64,000 nt of DNA from Pseudomonas parakoreensis (GCF_021602155.1 NZ_BQHY01000007.1:62001-126000), one strand, 5' to 3'. Shown: positions 45,549 through 54,850, counted from the stretch's first letter. Translations and numbers: made by a program. The notes: generated by a model not told the origin, from the letters alone.

Positions 45549-46538
45549 ATGCAGGCGCAATTGATCGCGCTCGATTGGGGGACGACCTCATTACGTGCTT
45601 ACAAACTCGCAGCGGGCGCAGTGGTGCTGGAGCAGCGTGCGCTGTCGTTCGGGATCATGCAGTTACCGAAGACGTCGCGAGTCATCAACGGTGGTGAATG
45701 CACCGACGGTTTTGAACTGGCCTTCGAAGAGGCGTGTGGCGACTGGCTCGATGCGCAGCCGGATCTGCCGGTGATCGCCTGCGGCATGGTGGGCAGCGCT
45801 CAAGGCTGGCGCGAAGCGGCTTACTGCGAGACGCCGGCAAACGTCGCCAATCTCGGAAACTCCCTACAAACGCTGGTCAGTCTGCGCGGCACACGGGTGC
45901 ATATCGTGCCGGGCGTGATCCAGCGCTCTCGTCTGCCCAATGTCATGCGCGGTGAAGAAACCCAAGTCCTCGGCGTGCTGCAGAACTTGCCGGCCGAGGC
46001 GGGCGGCGATCTGTTGATCGGTCTGCCGGGCAGCCATTCCAAGTGGGTGGAAGTGATCGACGGCTGCATCACGCATTTCGATACGTTCATGACCGGCGAA
46101 GTGTTCGCCGTGCTCAGTGAACACAGCATTCTCGGGCGTACCCAGCAACAGGGTGCAGCGTTCGACGGGCTGGCGTTTGACCGTGGCGTGCAAGTGGCGC
46201 TGTCGGCGGACGGCGAACTGGGTGTGCTCTCCACATTATTCAGTGCACGCACCTTGGGCCTGACCGGCGAACTGGTCCCGACCGCGCAAGCGGATTACCT
46301 GTCCGGGCTGATGATCGGCCATGAACTGGCGGCGCTTGCCGCCGTGCAGCGGCGTCGGCGCCACAGCGAGCATCTGCCCGCAATCATCCTTATTGGCAAC
46401 GCGCAACTCTGCGCCCGTTACGGCCGTGCGCTGGAGGCCTGCGGTTTCGCTCGCGTCACGCTGGCCGAGCAGGCCACCGAGTGTGGCCTGTGGCAACTGG
46501 CGCTGGCCGCCGGGCTGCTCGATTCCTCATCCCGTTAA
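45549..46538 (+). CDS. dgoK: 2-dehydro-3-deoxygalactonokinase
   Basis: Phosphorylates 2-keto-3-deoxy-galactonate (KDGal) at C6. The 329-residue protein has the ASKHA-like N-terminus IALDWGTTSLRAYKL, the LIGLPGSHSKWVEV motif and FMTGEVFAVLSEHSILG, all typical of DgoK. The first gene of the operon dgoK-dgoA-dgoD-MFS, led by a promoter that has a near twin in sugar locus 1. dgoA follows after 19 bases. Confidence 0.92.
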   Translation: MQAQLIALDWGTTSLRAYKLAAGAVVLEQRALSFGIMQLPKTSRVINGGECTDGFELAFEEACGDWLDAQPDLPVIACGMVGSAQGWREAAYCETPANVANLGNSLQTLVSLRGTRVHIVPGVIQRSRLPNVMRGEETQVLGVLQNLPAEAGGDLLIGLPGSHSKWVEVIDGCITHFDTFMTGEVFAVLSEHSILGRTQQQGAAFDGLAFDRGVQVALSADGELGVLSTLFSARTLGLTGELVPTAQADYLSGLMIGHELAALAAVQRRRRHSEHLPAIILIGNAQLCARYGRALEACGFARVTLAEQATECGLWQLALAAGLLDSSSR

Positions 46539-46557
46539 CCCTGACTGGAGGCCTGAC

Positions 46558-47178
46558 ATGCTCAAGCAAGCACTGGCACAAAACGGTCTGATCGCGATTC
46601 TGCGTGGCCTGCATCCGCAGGAAGCCGCAGCTGTCGGAGAAGTCCTGTATGCCGCCGGATTTCGCGTCATCGAAGTACCGCTCAATTCCCCGTCGCCGTA
46701 CGAAAGTATCCGCATCCTGCGTCAGACCTTGCCCGCCGATTGCCTGATCGGTGCCGGTACGGTGTTGACGCCGGATCAGGTCGAATTGGTGAAAGAGGCT
46801 GGCGGCCAGGTGATCGTCATGCCGCACAGCGATGCCAAGGTACTGCGAGCAGCGAAAGCGGCGGGGCTGTACCTGTCGCCGGGTGTCGCCACGCCGACCG
46901 AAGCCTTCGCGGCGCTGGAGGAGGGCGCGGACATTCTCAAGCTGTTCCCGGCCGAGCAGATGGGCCCGGCAGTGGTCAAGGCGTGGCTCGCGGTGTTGCC
47001 TTCAGGGACGGTGCTGGCGCCGGTTGGCGGGATCACCCCGGACAACATGCAAGCGTTCATTGACGCCGGCGTAAAAGGTTTCGGCCTCGGTTCCGGCCTG
47101 TTCAAACCGGGCATGACGGTTGAGCAAGTGGCGGCCAATGCCGAAGCCTACGTGGCCGCGTGGAAAGCCCTTCGCTGA
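46558..47178 (+). CDS. dgoA: 2-dehydro-3-deoxy-6-phosphogalactonate aldolase
   Basis: Class I aldolase that splits KDPGal into pyruvate and glyceraldehyde 3-phosphate. The 206-residue protein has the Glu in RVIEVPLNSP, GAGTVLTPDQV, the phosphate site YLSPGVATPTEAF and the Schiff-base Lys128 in ILKLFPAEQMGP, all as in the KDPG/KDPGal aldolase family. GGAGG lies eight bases before the ATG. Being between dgoK and dgoD, it is assigned to KDPGal rather than KDPG. Confidence 0.93.
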   Translation: MLKQALAQNGLIAILRGLHPQEAAAVGEVLYAAGFRVIEVPLNSPSPYESIRILRQTLPADCLIGAGTVLTPDQVELVKEAGGQVIVMPHSDAKVLRAAKAAGLYLSPGVATPTEAFAALEEGADILKLFPAEQMGPAVVKAWLAVLPSGTVLAPVGGITPDNMQAFIDAGVKGFGLGSGLFKPGMTVEQVAANAEAYVAAWKALR

Positions 47179-47226
47179 GATTTATCCGGCGCTGCGTGCG
47201 CTGCATCTAACAAGAGAGACAAGCAG

Positions 47227-48375
47227 ATGAAAATCACCAAACTCACCACCTTCATCGTCCCGCCGCGCTGGTGCTTCCTCAAGGTCGAAACCGATGAGGG
47301 CGTGACCGGTTGGGGCGAGCCTGTAGTCGAAGGCCGCGCCCACACCGTCGCGGCCGCGGTCGAGGAATTGTCCGACTACCTGATCGGCAAAGACCCACGC
47401 AACATCGAGGACATCTGGACCGTGCTGTACCGCGGCGGCTTCTACCGCGGCGGCGCGATCCACATGAGTGCGCTGGCCGGTATCGACCAGGCGCTGTGGG
47501 ACATCAAGGGCAAGGCCCTTGGCGTGTCGGTCAGCGATCTGCTGGGCGGTCAGGTGCGCGACAAGATCCGCGTGTATTCGTGGATCGGTGGCGATCGTCC
47601 AGCCGACACCGCGCGTGCCGCCAAAGAGGCGGTAAGCCGTGGTTTTACGGCGGTGAAAATGAACGGCACCGAAGAGCTGCAGTTCCTCGACTCCTTCGAG
47701 AAAGTCGATCTGGCCCTGGCCAATGTCGCCGCCGTGCGCGATGCGGTCGGGCCGAACGTCGGCATCGGTGTCGACTTCCACGGTCGGGTGCACAAGCCGA
47801 TGGCCAAGGTGCTGATGAAGGAGCTCGACCCGTACAAGCTGATGTTCATCGAAGAGCCGGTGCTCAGCGAAAACTATGAGGCGCTGAAGGAGCTGGCGCC
47901 GTTGACCAGCACGCCGATTGCCCTCGGTGAGCGGCTGTTCTCGCGCTGGGACTTTAAACGGGTGTTGAGCGAAGGTTACGTCGACATCATACAGCCGGAT
48001 GCCTCCCACGCCGGCGGCATCACCGAAACCCGCAAGATCGCCAACATGGCCGAAGCCTACGATGTGGCGCTGGCGCTGCATTGCCCGCTGGGGCCGATTG
48101 CGCTGGCGGCGTGTCTGCAACTCGACGCGGCTTGTTACAACGCGTTTATCCAGGAACAGAGCCTGGGTATCCATTACAACGAGAGCAACGACTTGCTCGA
48201 CTACGTGAAGGATCCGCGGGTGTTCGATTACGACCAAGGCTTCGTGAAGATTCCGAACGGGCCGGGGCTGGGTATCGAGATCAACGAGGAATACGTGATC
48301 GAGCGTGCCGCCGTCGGCCATCGCTGGCGCAATCCGATCTGGCGCCATGCCGATGGCAGTTTTGCCGAGTGGTGA
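47227..48375 (+). CDS. dgoD: D-galactonate dehydratase
   Basis: Enolase-superfamily enzyme that converts D-galactonate to KDGal. The 382-residue length equals E. coli DgoD, and the catalytic residues fall at the same numbers: metal ligands Asp183 (GVDFHGR), Glu209 (FIEEP) and Glu235 (ALGERL), with the acid/base histidines His185 and His285 (ALHCPLG). This is the firmest functional anchor of the sugar pathway in the window. It lies 48 bases after dgoA. Confidence 0.96.
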   Translation: MKITKLTTFIVPPRWCFLKVETDEGVTGWGEPVVEGRAHTVAAAVEELSDYLIGKDPRNIEDIWTVLYRGGFYRGGAIHMSALAGIDQALWDIKGKALGVSVSDLLGGQVRDKIRVYSWIGGDRPADTARAAKEAVSRGFTAVKMNGTEELQFLDSFEKVDLALANVAAVRDAVGPNVGIGVDFHGRVHKPMAKVLMKELDPYKLMFIEEPVLSENYEALKELAPLTSTPIALGERLFSRWDFKRVLSEGYVDIIQPDASHAGGITETRKIANMAEAYDVALALHCPLGPIALAACLQLDAACYNAFIQEQSLGIHYNESNDLLDYVKDPRVFDYDQGFVKIPNGPGLGIEINEEYVIERAAVGHRWRNPIWRHADGSFAEW

Positions 48376-48401
48376 GTCTCTTCTGACCCACCCAAAATCC
48401 A

Positions 48402-48493
48402 TTGTGGGAGCTGGCTTGCCAGCGATGACGGCGGCACATCCGACATTGATGTAACAGATGCACCGCTATCGCTGGCAAGCCAGCTCCCACAGG
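48402..48493. repeat. REP-type inverted repeat pair, GGGAGCTGGCTTGCCAGCGAT class
   Basis: TTGTGGGAGCTGGCTTGCCA and its inverted copy between dgoD and the MFS gene, inside the presumed operon. Confidence 0.88.
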
Positions 48494-48548
48494 GTTCGGC
48501 GCAAGTTTTACGACTGTCCTCAAATAATCATAAGAAGAGGCACCCCCC

Positions 48549-49853
48549 ATGCCAACGCAAACCCTCACCGGGCAGGCGTCTTTAGTCACGCCTAGCCGCA
48601 AGCGGTTTTTCATCATGGTGCTGCTGTTCATCACCGTGGTCATCAACTATCTCGACCGCAGCAACCTGTCGATTGCCGCGCCCGCGCTGACCAGCGAACT
48701 GGGCATCGATCCGGTTCACGTCGGGCTGATTTTCTCCGCATTCGGCTGGACTTACGCCGCCATGCAGATCCCCGGCGGCTGGCTGGTGGATCGGGTGCCG
48801 CCGCGGATCCTCTACAGTGTCGCGCTGCTGCTGTGGTCGCTGGCCACGGTGCTGCTCGGATTTGCCGCGAGTTTCATCGCGCTGTTCGTGCTGCGCATGG
48901 CGGTCGGCGCGCTGGAAGCGCCGGCCTATCCGATCAACAGCCGCGTGGTCACCACCTGGTTTCCCGAGCGCGAGCGGGCCACGGCGATTGGTTTCTACAC
49001 CTCCGGGCAGTTTGTCGGCCTGGCGTTTCTGACCCCGGTGCTGGCCTGGCTGCAACATGAATTCGGTTGGCACATGGTGTTTGTCGCGACCGGTGCGGCG
49101 GGCATCATCTGGGCGGCGATCTGGTACGCGGTGTATCGCGAACCGCGAGATTTCAAGGGCGCCAACAACGCGGAGATCGACCTGATCCGCGAGGGTGGCG
49201 GACTGGTAGACATTCAAGCGCAAGCAACCAAGGCCTCATTCAGCTGGACCGATCTCGGCATCGTCCTGAGCAAACGCAAGTTGTGGGGCATCTACCTCGG
49301 CCAGTTCTGTCTGAACTCGACGCTGTGGTTCTTCTTGACGTGGTTTCCGACCTATCTGGTGAAATATCGCGGTATGGACTTCATCAAATCCGGCCTGTTG
49401 GCGTCACTGCCGTTTCTTGCCGCGTTCATTGGCGTGCTGTGTTCGGGGTTCTTCTCCGACTTGTTGATCCGCCGTGGCTGCAGCGTGGGCTTTGCGCGCA
49501 AGTTGCCGATCATTGGCGGACTGCTGATTTCCACCTCGATCATCGGTGCCAACTTCGTTGAATCGACACCGCTGGTGATTGCCTTCCTGGCGCTGGCGTT
49601 TTTCGGTAACGGGCTGGCCTCGATCACCTGGTCGCTGGTCTCGACCCTCGCTCCGGCGCGCTTGCTGGGGCTGACCGGCGGGGTGTTCAACTTCATCGGC
49701 AACCTGTCGGCAATTGCCACGCCGATTGTCATCGGTTTCCTCGCCAGCGGTGATTCGTTCGCCCCGGCGATTACTTACATCGCGGTTCTGGCGCTGATCG
49801 GTGCATTGTCCTACGTGCTGCTGGTGGGCAAGGTCGAGCGTATCGAGTTGTAG
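48549..49853 (+). CDS. MFS transporter, anion:cation symporter family (DgoT-like)
   Basis: A 434-residue, 12-helix major facilitator. VVINYLDRSNLSIAAPALTSELG is the start of the ACS (hexuronate/galactonate) family (in part), with GGWLVDRVPPRILY as the MFS loop 2-3 motif and NSRVVTTWFPERERATAIGF next. In this operon D-galactonate is the most likely substrate, giving a second entry point below the lactonase. A REP pair in the 173-base gap before it may reduce or separate its expression. Confidence 0.87.
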   Translation: MPTQTLTGQASLVTPSRKRFFIMVLLFITVVINYLDRSNLSIAAPALTSELGIDPVHVGLIFSAFGWTYAAMQIPGGWLVDRVPPRILYSVALLLWSLATVLLGFAASFIALFVLRMAVGALEAPAYPINSRVVTTWFPERERATAIGFYTSGQFVGLAFLTPVLAWLQHEFGWHMVFVATGAAGIIWAAIWYAVYREPRDFKGANNAEIDLIREGGGLVDIQAQATKASFSWTDLGIVLSKRKLWGIYLGQFCLNSTLWFFLTWFPTYLVKYRGMDFIKSGLLASLPFLAAFIGVLCSGFFSDLLIRRGCSVGFARKLPIIGGLLISTSIIGANFVESTPLVIAFLALAFFGNGLASITWSLVSTLAPARLLGLTGGVFNFIGNLSAIATPIVIGFLASGDSFAPAITYIAVLALIGALSYVLLVGKVERIEL

Positions 49854-49913
49854 TCGTCTGCGTCGGGCGACCATAATGCCGCCCGTTCCCTCGCTCAACG
49901 GTAAAGGCTGGAT

Positions 49914-50717
49914 ATGCAGGAAGACGCCCCGGAAAAAACCAAGGACGCCGCACCCACCGGCACCCAGACGCTGCTTCGCGGCCTGGGTGTGGTGCACGCG
50001 GTGGCCAGTGGCGCCCGCGATCTGAAAGAGATTGCCCGGCTGATCGGCACCACGCGCAGCACCACCCATCGTCTGGCCAGTTGCCTGGTGGACGAGCGCT
50101 ATTTGCGCGTAGTGCCGCAAATCGGCTATCTGCTGGGGCCGAAGCTGATCGAGCTGGGGTTTCAGGCGCGTGAAGAGTTGCCGCTGGTGAGTCTGGCCGG
50201 GCCGTATCTGGACGAGTTGTCGGCGCTGACCGGCGACACCGTGCACCTGGGCATTCGCGAAGGCGACGAGGTCTTGTACCTGCTGAAGAATCCGGGGCGC
50301 AACGGCCCGGAAATGCGTTCGCGTGTCGGCCACCGCATGCCGTTGGCGCGCACCGGGATCGGCAAGGCGTTGATGCTCGATGATGCGCCGCAGGATTGGC
50401 AGCGCCTGTACGACATCAGCCTGCCGGCGGGTGGGAAAAGTCAGTTCTGGCCGCAGCATCCCCAGCAATCGTGGGAACAGCTCGAGCAGCGCATGACCGA
50501 GTACGTGGCCGGCGGCTATGCCTTCGATCTGGAGGACAACGAACCGTCGATCCGCTGCGTGGCGGCGCCGATTCGCGATGCGAGCAAGCGCATTGTCGCG
50601 GCCATCAGCATCGCCAGCACCGTGCCGTACATGCCTCTGGAAAAAATGGCCGAGCTGATCCCCCTGATCAAAGGGGTCACAGCCCGGCTCTCGGCGGAGC
50701 TTGGCTTGAAGGTTTAA
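49914..50717 (+). CDS. IclR-family transcriptional regulator
   Basis: A 267-residue regulator with an N-terminal winged helix (LKEIARLIGTTRSTTHRLASCL, about residues 38-59) and an IclR effector domain (GDTVHLGIREGDEVLYL, RSRVGHRMPLARTGIGKALML, GYAFDLEDNEPSIRCVAAPI). Last gene of the dgo locus; it probably controls the operon through the TCCCA-N5-TGGGA palindrome. Its TAA stop overlaps that of the converging alcohol dehydrogenase gene on the self-complementary TTAA. Confidence 0.88.
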   Translation: MQEDAPEKTKDAAPTGTQTLLRGLGVVHAVASGARDLKEIARLIGTTRSTTHRLASCLVDERYLRVVPQIGYLLGPKLIELGFQAREELPLVSLAGPYLDELSALTGDTVHLGIREGDEVLYLLKNPGRNGPEMRSRVGHRMPLARTGIGKALMLDDAPQDWQRLYDISLPAGGKSQFWPQHPQQSWEQLEQRMTEYVAGGYAFDLEDNEPSIRCVAAPIRDASKRIVAAISIASTVPYMPLEKMAELIPLIKGVTARLSAELGLKV

Positions 50718-51766
50718 AGCTTCAAGGTCGCCATGTCGATCACGAAGCGGTACTTCACGTCACCGGCAATCATCCGCGCGTAAGCTTCGTTGATCTGGCG
50801 GATGTCGAGCATTTCGATGTCGCAGGTTATGTTGTGCTCGGCGCAGAAATCCAGCACTTCCTGGGTTTCGGCAATACCGCCGATCAACGAGCCGGCCAGG
50901 ACGCGCCGGCCCAGCACCAGGTTGGCAGCGTGCACGGGCGGATCGATCGGTTCGATCAGGCCGACCAGAATGTGCACGCCATCAAAGCGCAGGGTTTGCA
51001 GGTACGGGTTGAGGTCGTGCTGCACCGGAATGGTGTCCAGCAGGAAGTCGAAACGGCCCGCAGCGGCGGCCATTTGCTCGGCATCGGTGGAGACGATCAC
51101 ATGATCGGCGCCCTGACGACGGCCTTCTTCGGCCTTGCTCGCCGAACGGGTGAACAGCGTGACTTCCGCACCCAACGCTTTGGCGAACTTGATGCCCATG
51201 TGACCGAGGCCGCCCATGCCGAGAATCCCGACCTTGTCGCCGGCCTTGACCCCGTAGTGCTTGAGCGGTGAGTAGGTGGTGATGCCGGCGCAGAGGATCG
51301 GCGCGGCGCTGGCCAGATCCAGTTTTTCCGGAATGCGCACCACGAAGTGCTCGCTGACCACGATGCTGTCCGAATAACCGCCCATGGTGTTGCTGCCGTC
51401 GACCCGGTCCGGGGTGGCGTAGGTCATGGTCGGGCCTTCGAGGCAGTATTGCTCGAGGTTCTGCTGGCAGGCGGCGCAGGTGCGGCAAGAGTCGACCATG
51501 CAGCCGACACCGACCAGGTCGCCGACTTTATGTTGAGTGACGTTGGCACCGATGGCGGTGACTTTGCCGACGATTTCGTGGCCCGGCATCAACGGGTACA
51601 CGGCGATGCCCCATTCGTTGCGCGCCTGGTGGATGTCGGAGTGGCAGACGCCGCAGTACAGGATCTCGATCGCCACGTCGTCGGCGCGCGGGCTGCGGCG
51701 TTCGAATTTCATCGGGGCGAGGGGAGTGGTGGCCGATTGAGCGGCATAACCGATAGCGGTGTACAT
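50714..51766 (-). CDS. Zinc-dependent NAD(P) alcohol dehydrogenase (YahK/cinnamyl-ADH type)
   Basis: A 350-residue medium-chain dehydrogenase. Catalytic zinc ligands are in YCGVCHSDIHQARNEW and MPGHEIVGKV; the structural zinc cysteines are in CMVDSCRTCAACQQNLEQYC; the cofactor loop is GILGMGGLGHMGIKFA. The set resembles E. coli YahK, an NADPH-linked aldehyde reductase. I chose the ATG giving MYTAIGYAAQ; the open frame runs 75 codons further up without family features. A divergent AraC-type gene 190 bases away may regulate it. Confidence 0.9.
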   Translation of the reverse strand: MYTAIGYAAQSATTPLAPMKFERRSPRADDVAIEILYCGVCHSDIHQARNEWGIAVYPLMPGHEIVGKVTAIGANVTQHKVGDLVGVGCMVDSCRTCAACQQNLEQYCLEGPTMTYATPDRVDGSNTMGGYSDSIVVSEHFVVRIPEKLDLASAAPILCAGITTYSPLKHYGVKAGDKVGILGMGGLGHMGIKFAKALGAEVTLFTRSASKAEEGRRQGADHVIVSTDAEQMAAAAGRFDFLLDTIPVQHDLNPYLQTLRFDGVHILVGLIEPIDPPVHAANLVLGRRVLAGSLIGGIAETQEVLDFCAEHNITCDIEMLDIRQINEAYARMIAGDVKYRFVIDMATLKL

Positions 51767-51956
51767 GAGAAACCTCGCAGAAGCAGTGACAGGTGAGGTG
51801 GCGCATTTTGGGCGCCGACTGCCGCTGCGGCCATGACGATTCCTCCGGGTCTCATGCCTAATCCTCCGGCATGCAGGTCTGGGCAAACGCAGTGGCAAAA
51901 GGATCTGCGATGATGCTTGCATGCCTTTTTCCGTGACTTTTTTGAAGACCTCTCCG

Positions 51957-52847
51957 ATGCAGTTGACCCGCCACCTTGATGCCAATGCCACGCTGGTTTC
52001 GCTGATCGAGCCGCTGGCGCTTTGCGACGGTTACAGCCAGACCGGGTTACCCGGTGTGCAGGTGTTGCGCGCCAGTTGCGACGTCGCACGTGGCCCGCAC
52101 ATTTATGAGCCGAGCCTGATGATCATCGCCCAAGGCAGCAAACTGGCGTTCCTCGGCCCGCGCACCATGGAATATGGCGCCGGGCACTACCTGATTCAGG
52201 CGCTGCCGGTGCCGTTCGAGTGCGAAACCTTTGCCCTGCCGGATGCGCCGTTGCTGGGTGTATCGGTGGCGATCGACCGGGTGTTGCTCGGCGAACTGGT
52301 GCTGGCCATGGGGCTGGCGCCGGGGCGGCACATTCCGGCGCAGACCCCGGAGTCGATGACCTCGGTGGTGCTCGACGATGACATGCGCGGCTGTGTCGAA
52401 CGCTTGCTGCGTTGCCTGCACGATCCGCTGGAACGGCAGATTCTCGGACCGGCGCGGGTCCGCGAATTGTTGTTCACTGCGTTGCGCGGGCCGCAGGCCG
52501 ATGTGTTGCGCGCGCTGGTCGAACAGCAGGGGCAGTTCGCCCGGGTCGCGGCGTCGATCAGCCACCTGCATGCGCATTACACCGAGCCGCTGAATGTCGA
52601 GACGTTGGCCAGTTGCGCGAACATGAGCGTTTCGTCCTTTCACGAGCACTTCAAGCGCAGCACGCTGTTGTCGCCGGTGCAGTATCTCAAGCGCCTGCGC
52701 CTGCTCAAGGCGCAGACCTTGCTGGTCGCTGAAGGCCTGGGCGTGGCGCAGGTGGCGCATCGGGTGGGGTATCAGAGCACGTCGCAGTTCAGTCGTGAGT
52801 ACAAGCGCTACTTCGAGCGCAGTCCGGGCGAGGAGCGCGTGGCCTGA
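51957..52847 (+). CDS. AraC-family regulator with AraC_N cupin domain
   Basis: A 296-residue regulator: an N-terminal cupin-like domain (EPSLMIIAQGSKLAFLG, then YLIQALPVPFECETF) and two C-terminal helix-turn-helices (LNVETLASCANMSVSSFHEHF and GLGVAQVAHRVGYQSTSQFSREYKRYF in part). This layout is common for regulators placed divergently to alcohol or aldehyde reductases, as here. The start is uncertain: ATG 51957 (MQLTRHLDAN) or the in-frame ATG 51921; neither has a strong ribosome site. Confidence 0.85.
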   Translation: MQLTRHLDANATLVSLIEPLALCDGYSQTGLPGVQVLRASCDVARGPHIYEPSLMIIAQGSKLAFLGPRTMEYGAGHYLIQALPVPFECETFALPDAPLLGVSVAIDRVLLGELVLAMGLAPGRHIPAQTPESMTSVVLDDDMRGCVERLLRCLHDPLERQILGPARVRELLFTALRGPQADVLRALVEQQGQFARVAASISHLHAHYTEPLNVETLASCANMSVSSFHEHFKRSTLLSPVQYLKRLRLLKAQTLLVAEGLGVAQVAHRVGYQSTSQFSREYKRYFERSPGEERVA

Positions 52848-52860
52848 GAGTTTGCGTAAC

Positions 52861-52953
52861 CCTGTGGGAGCTGGCTTGCCAGCGATGGCGGTGATCCACG
52901 CTGCCAAATGTCCACTGACACGGCCCCATCGCTGGCAAGCCAGCTCCCACAGG
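52861..52953. repeat. REP-type inverted repeat pair, GGGAGCTGGCTTGCCAGCGAT class
   Basis: CCTGTGGGAGCTGGCTTGCC and its inverted copy, between the convergent AraC and ETF-QO genes. Last repeat of the accessory region. Confidence 0.88.
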
Positions 52954-52984
52954 GGCTGATGTGATGCATTTAGTTGTGGGCAAC

Positions 52985-53011
52985 AAAAAGGCCCCCGTTT
53001 CGGGAGCCTCG
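52985..53011 (-). terminator. Terminator of the ETF-QO gene
   Basis: On the minus strand GGCTCCCG and CGGGGGCC pair around AAA and are followed by five U residues. Confidence 0.82.
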
Positions 53012-53028
53012 TTGTTCAGCGATGCGAC

Positions 53029-54693
53029 TTACATGTTCGGGTAAGTCGGGCCGCCAGCGCCTTCCGGCGTGACCCAGGTGATGTTCTGCGAAGGGTCCTT
53101 GATGTCACAGGTCTTGCAGTGCACGCAGTTCTGGGCGTTGATCTGGAAGCGTTTTTCGCCGTCTTCCTTGGTGATCACTTCATACACACCGGCCGGGCAG
53201 TAGCGCTGTGCCGGTTCGTCGTACATCGGCAGGTTGCGGCTCAGCGGAATGCTTGGGTCGGTCAGCTTCAGGTGGCACGGCTGTTCTTCTTCGTGGTTGG
53301 TACCGGAGATGAACACCGAGCTCAGTTTGTCGAAGCTGAGTTTGCCGTCCGGCTTTGGATAGTCGATCTTCTTGCAGTCGGCCGCGAGCTTCAGGCAGGC
53401 GTAGTCCGGCTTGGTGTCGTGCAGGGTGAACGGCAGTTTGCCGCCGAAGATGTTCTGGTCCAGCCAGTTGAAACCACCGCCGACAATCGCGCCGAACTTG
53501 TGGATCGCCGGGCCGAAGTTACGGCTGGCGAACAGTTCGTCGTAGAGCCAGCTCTTCTTGAACGCGTCGACGTAGGAGGTCAGCTCTTCGGTGCCATCCT
53601 TTTCGGCGAACAGGGCGTCGGCCACCGATTCAGCAGCGAGCATGCCCGACTTCATCGCCGTGTGGCTGCCTTTGATCTTGGCGAAGTTCAGGGTGCCGAG
53701 GTCGCAACCGATCAGCGCGCCGCCCTTGAAGACCATTTTCGGCAGCGAGTTCAGGCCACCTTTGCAGATCGCGCGGGCGCCGTAGCTGACGCGTTTGCCG
53801 CCTTCCAGGTACTGCGCCAGCACCGGGTGATGCTTGAGGCGCTGGAACTCGTCGAACGGCGACAGGTAAGTGTTGCTGTACGACAGGTCAACGATCAGAC
53901 CGACCACGACCTGGTTGTTTTCCAGGTGATAGAGGAACGAGCCGCCGGTGTTTTCGGTGCCCATGATGTCCAGCGGCCAACCGGCGGTGTGCACCACCAG
54001 GCCTGGCTGGTGTTTGGCCGGGTCGATTTCCCAGATTTCTTTCAGGCCGATGCCGTAGTGCTGGGCATCGGCATCGCTGTCGAGGTTGTAGCGCTTGATC
54101 AGTTGCTTGCCGATATGGCCACGGCAGCCTTCGGCGAACAGCGTGTACTTGCCACGCAGTTCCATACCCGGGGTGTACAGGCCTTCTTTCGGGTTGCCTT
54201 CGCGGTCGACGCCCAGATCACCGGTGATGATCCCGCGCACGATGCCGTTTTCGTCGATCAAGGCTTCCTGAGCGGCGAAGCCCGGGTAGATTTCCACGCC
54301 CAGGTTCTCGGCCTGCTGAGCCAGCCAGCGGCACAGGTTGCCCAGGGAAATAATGTAGTTGCCTTCGTTGTGCATGGTCTTGGGCACAAAGAAGTCAGGG
54401 ATTTTCTGCGCGCTGTCGGCGTTTTTCAGTACGAAAATGTCATCGCGGGTGACCGGCGTGTTCAGCGGGGCGCCGAGTTCTTTCCAGTCCGGGAACAGTT
54501 CGTTCAGAGCGCGTGGTTCGAACACGGCACCGGACAGGATGTGTGCGCCGACTTCGGAGCCTTTTTCGACCACGCAGACGCTGATTTCCTTACCGGCTTC
54601 GGCGGCCTTCTGCTTCAGACGGCAGGCGGCGGACAGGCCAGCGGGGCCGGCACCGACGATGACCACGTCGAATTCCATGTATTCGCGTTCCAC
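53029..54693 (-). CDS. Electron transfer flavoprotein-ubiquinone oxidoreductase
   Basis: ETF-QO takes electrons from reduced ETF to ubiquinone at the inner membrane, linking acyl-CoA and other dehydrogenases to respiration. The 554-residue protein has the N-terminal FAD motif VIVGAGPAGLSAACRL, FAEGCRGHIGKQL in the middle, and C-terminal 4Fe-4S ligands (CPAGVYEV, then CVHCKTCDI with a preceding cysteine). GTG at 54693 is preceded by AGGAG at seven bases. It is divergent from etfBA, with a shared regulatory gap of 525 bases. Confidence 0.95.
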   Translation of the reverse strand: MEREYMEFDVVIVGAGPAGLSAACRLKQKAAEAGKEISVCVVEKGSEVGAHILSGAVFEPRALNELFPDWKELGAPLNTPVTRDDIFVLKNADSAQKIPDFFVPKTMHNEGNYIISLGNLCRWLAQQAENLGVEIYPGFAAQEALIDENGIVRGIITGDLGVDREGNPKEGLYTPGMELRGKYTLFAEGCRGHIGKQLIKRYNLDSDADAQHYGIGLKEIWEIDPAKHQPGLVVHTAGWPLDIMGTENTGGSFLYHLENNQVVVGLIVDLSYSNTYLSPFDEFQRLKHHPVLAQYLEGGKRVSYGARAICKGGLNSLPKMVFKGGALIGCDLGTLNFAKIKGSHTAMKSGMLAAESVADALFAEKDGTEELTSYVDAFKKSWLYDELFASRNFGPAIHKFGAIVGGGFNWLDQNIFGGKLPFTLHDTKPDYACLKLAADCKKIDYPKPDGKLSFDKLSSVFISGTNHEEEQPCHLKLTDPSIPLSRNLPMYDEPAQRYCPAGVYEVITKEDGEKRFQINAQNCVHCKTCDIKDPSQNITWVTPEGAGGPTYPNM

Positions 54694-54764
54694 AGGCTAT
54701 CTCCTACTCAAGGCTCAACAGTTTTTTTTCTAATTTGGAGGTTCGGTGTCGCATCCGTTATTGC

Positions 54765-54782
54765 CTTTACGTTAACGTCAAG
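54765..54782. promoter_or_regulatory. LiuR-like palindrome
   Basis: CTTTACGTTAACGTCAAG: 18 bases, one mismatched pair, with a perfect ACGTTAACGT core. It resembles the LiuR box of leucine/isovalerate catabolism genes as I recall it. It lies downstream of the predicted ETF-QO transcription start, where it could block elongation. Confidence 0.55.
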
Positions 54783-54821
54783 GGTAATAATGGGCAAACC
54801 ACCTTTCTCTCTAGGCGGCGC

Positions 54822-54850
54822 ATTATATCTACACCACTCCGAGCGTCCAA
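54822..54850 (-). promoter_or_regulatory. Sigma70-type promoter of the ETF-QO gene
   Basis: On the minus strand: TTGGAC, 17 bases, TATAAT. Start expected near 54815, about 120 bases before the GTG. Confidence 0.8.

Noticed and set aside
46558-47178. Entner-Doudoroff KDPG aldolase (Eda)
   Set aside because: Same family, yet placed between DgoK and a residue-perfect galactonate dehydratase, so KDPGal is the better substrate call.
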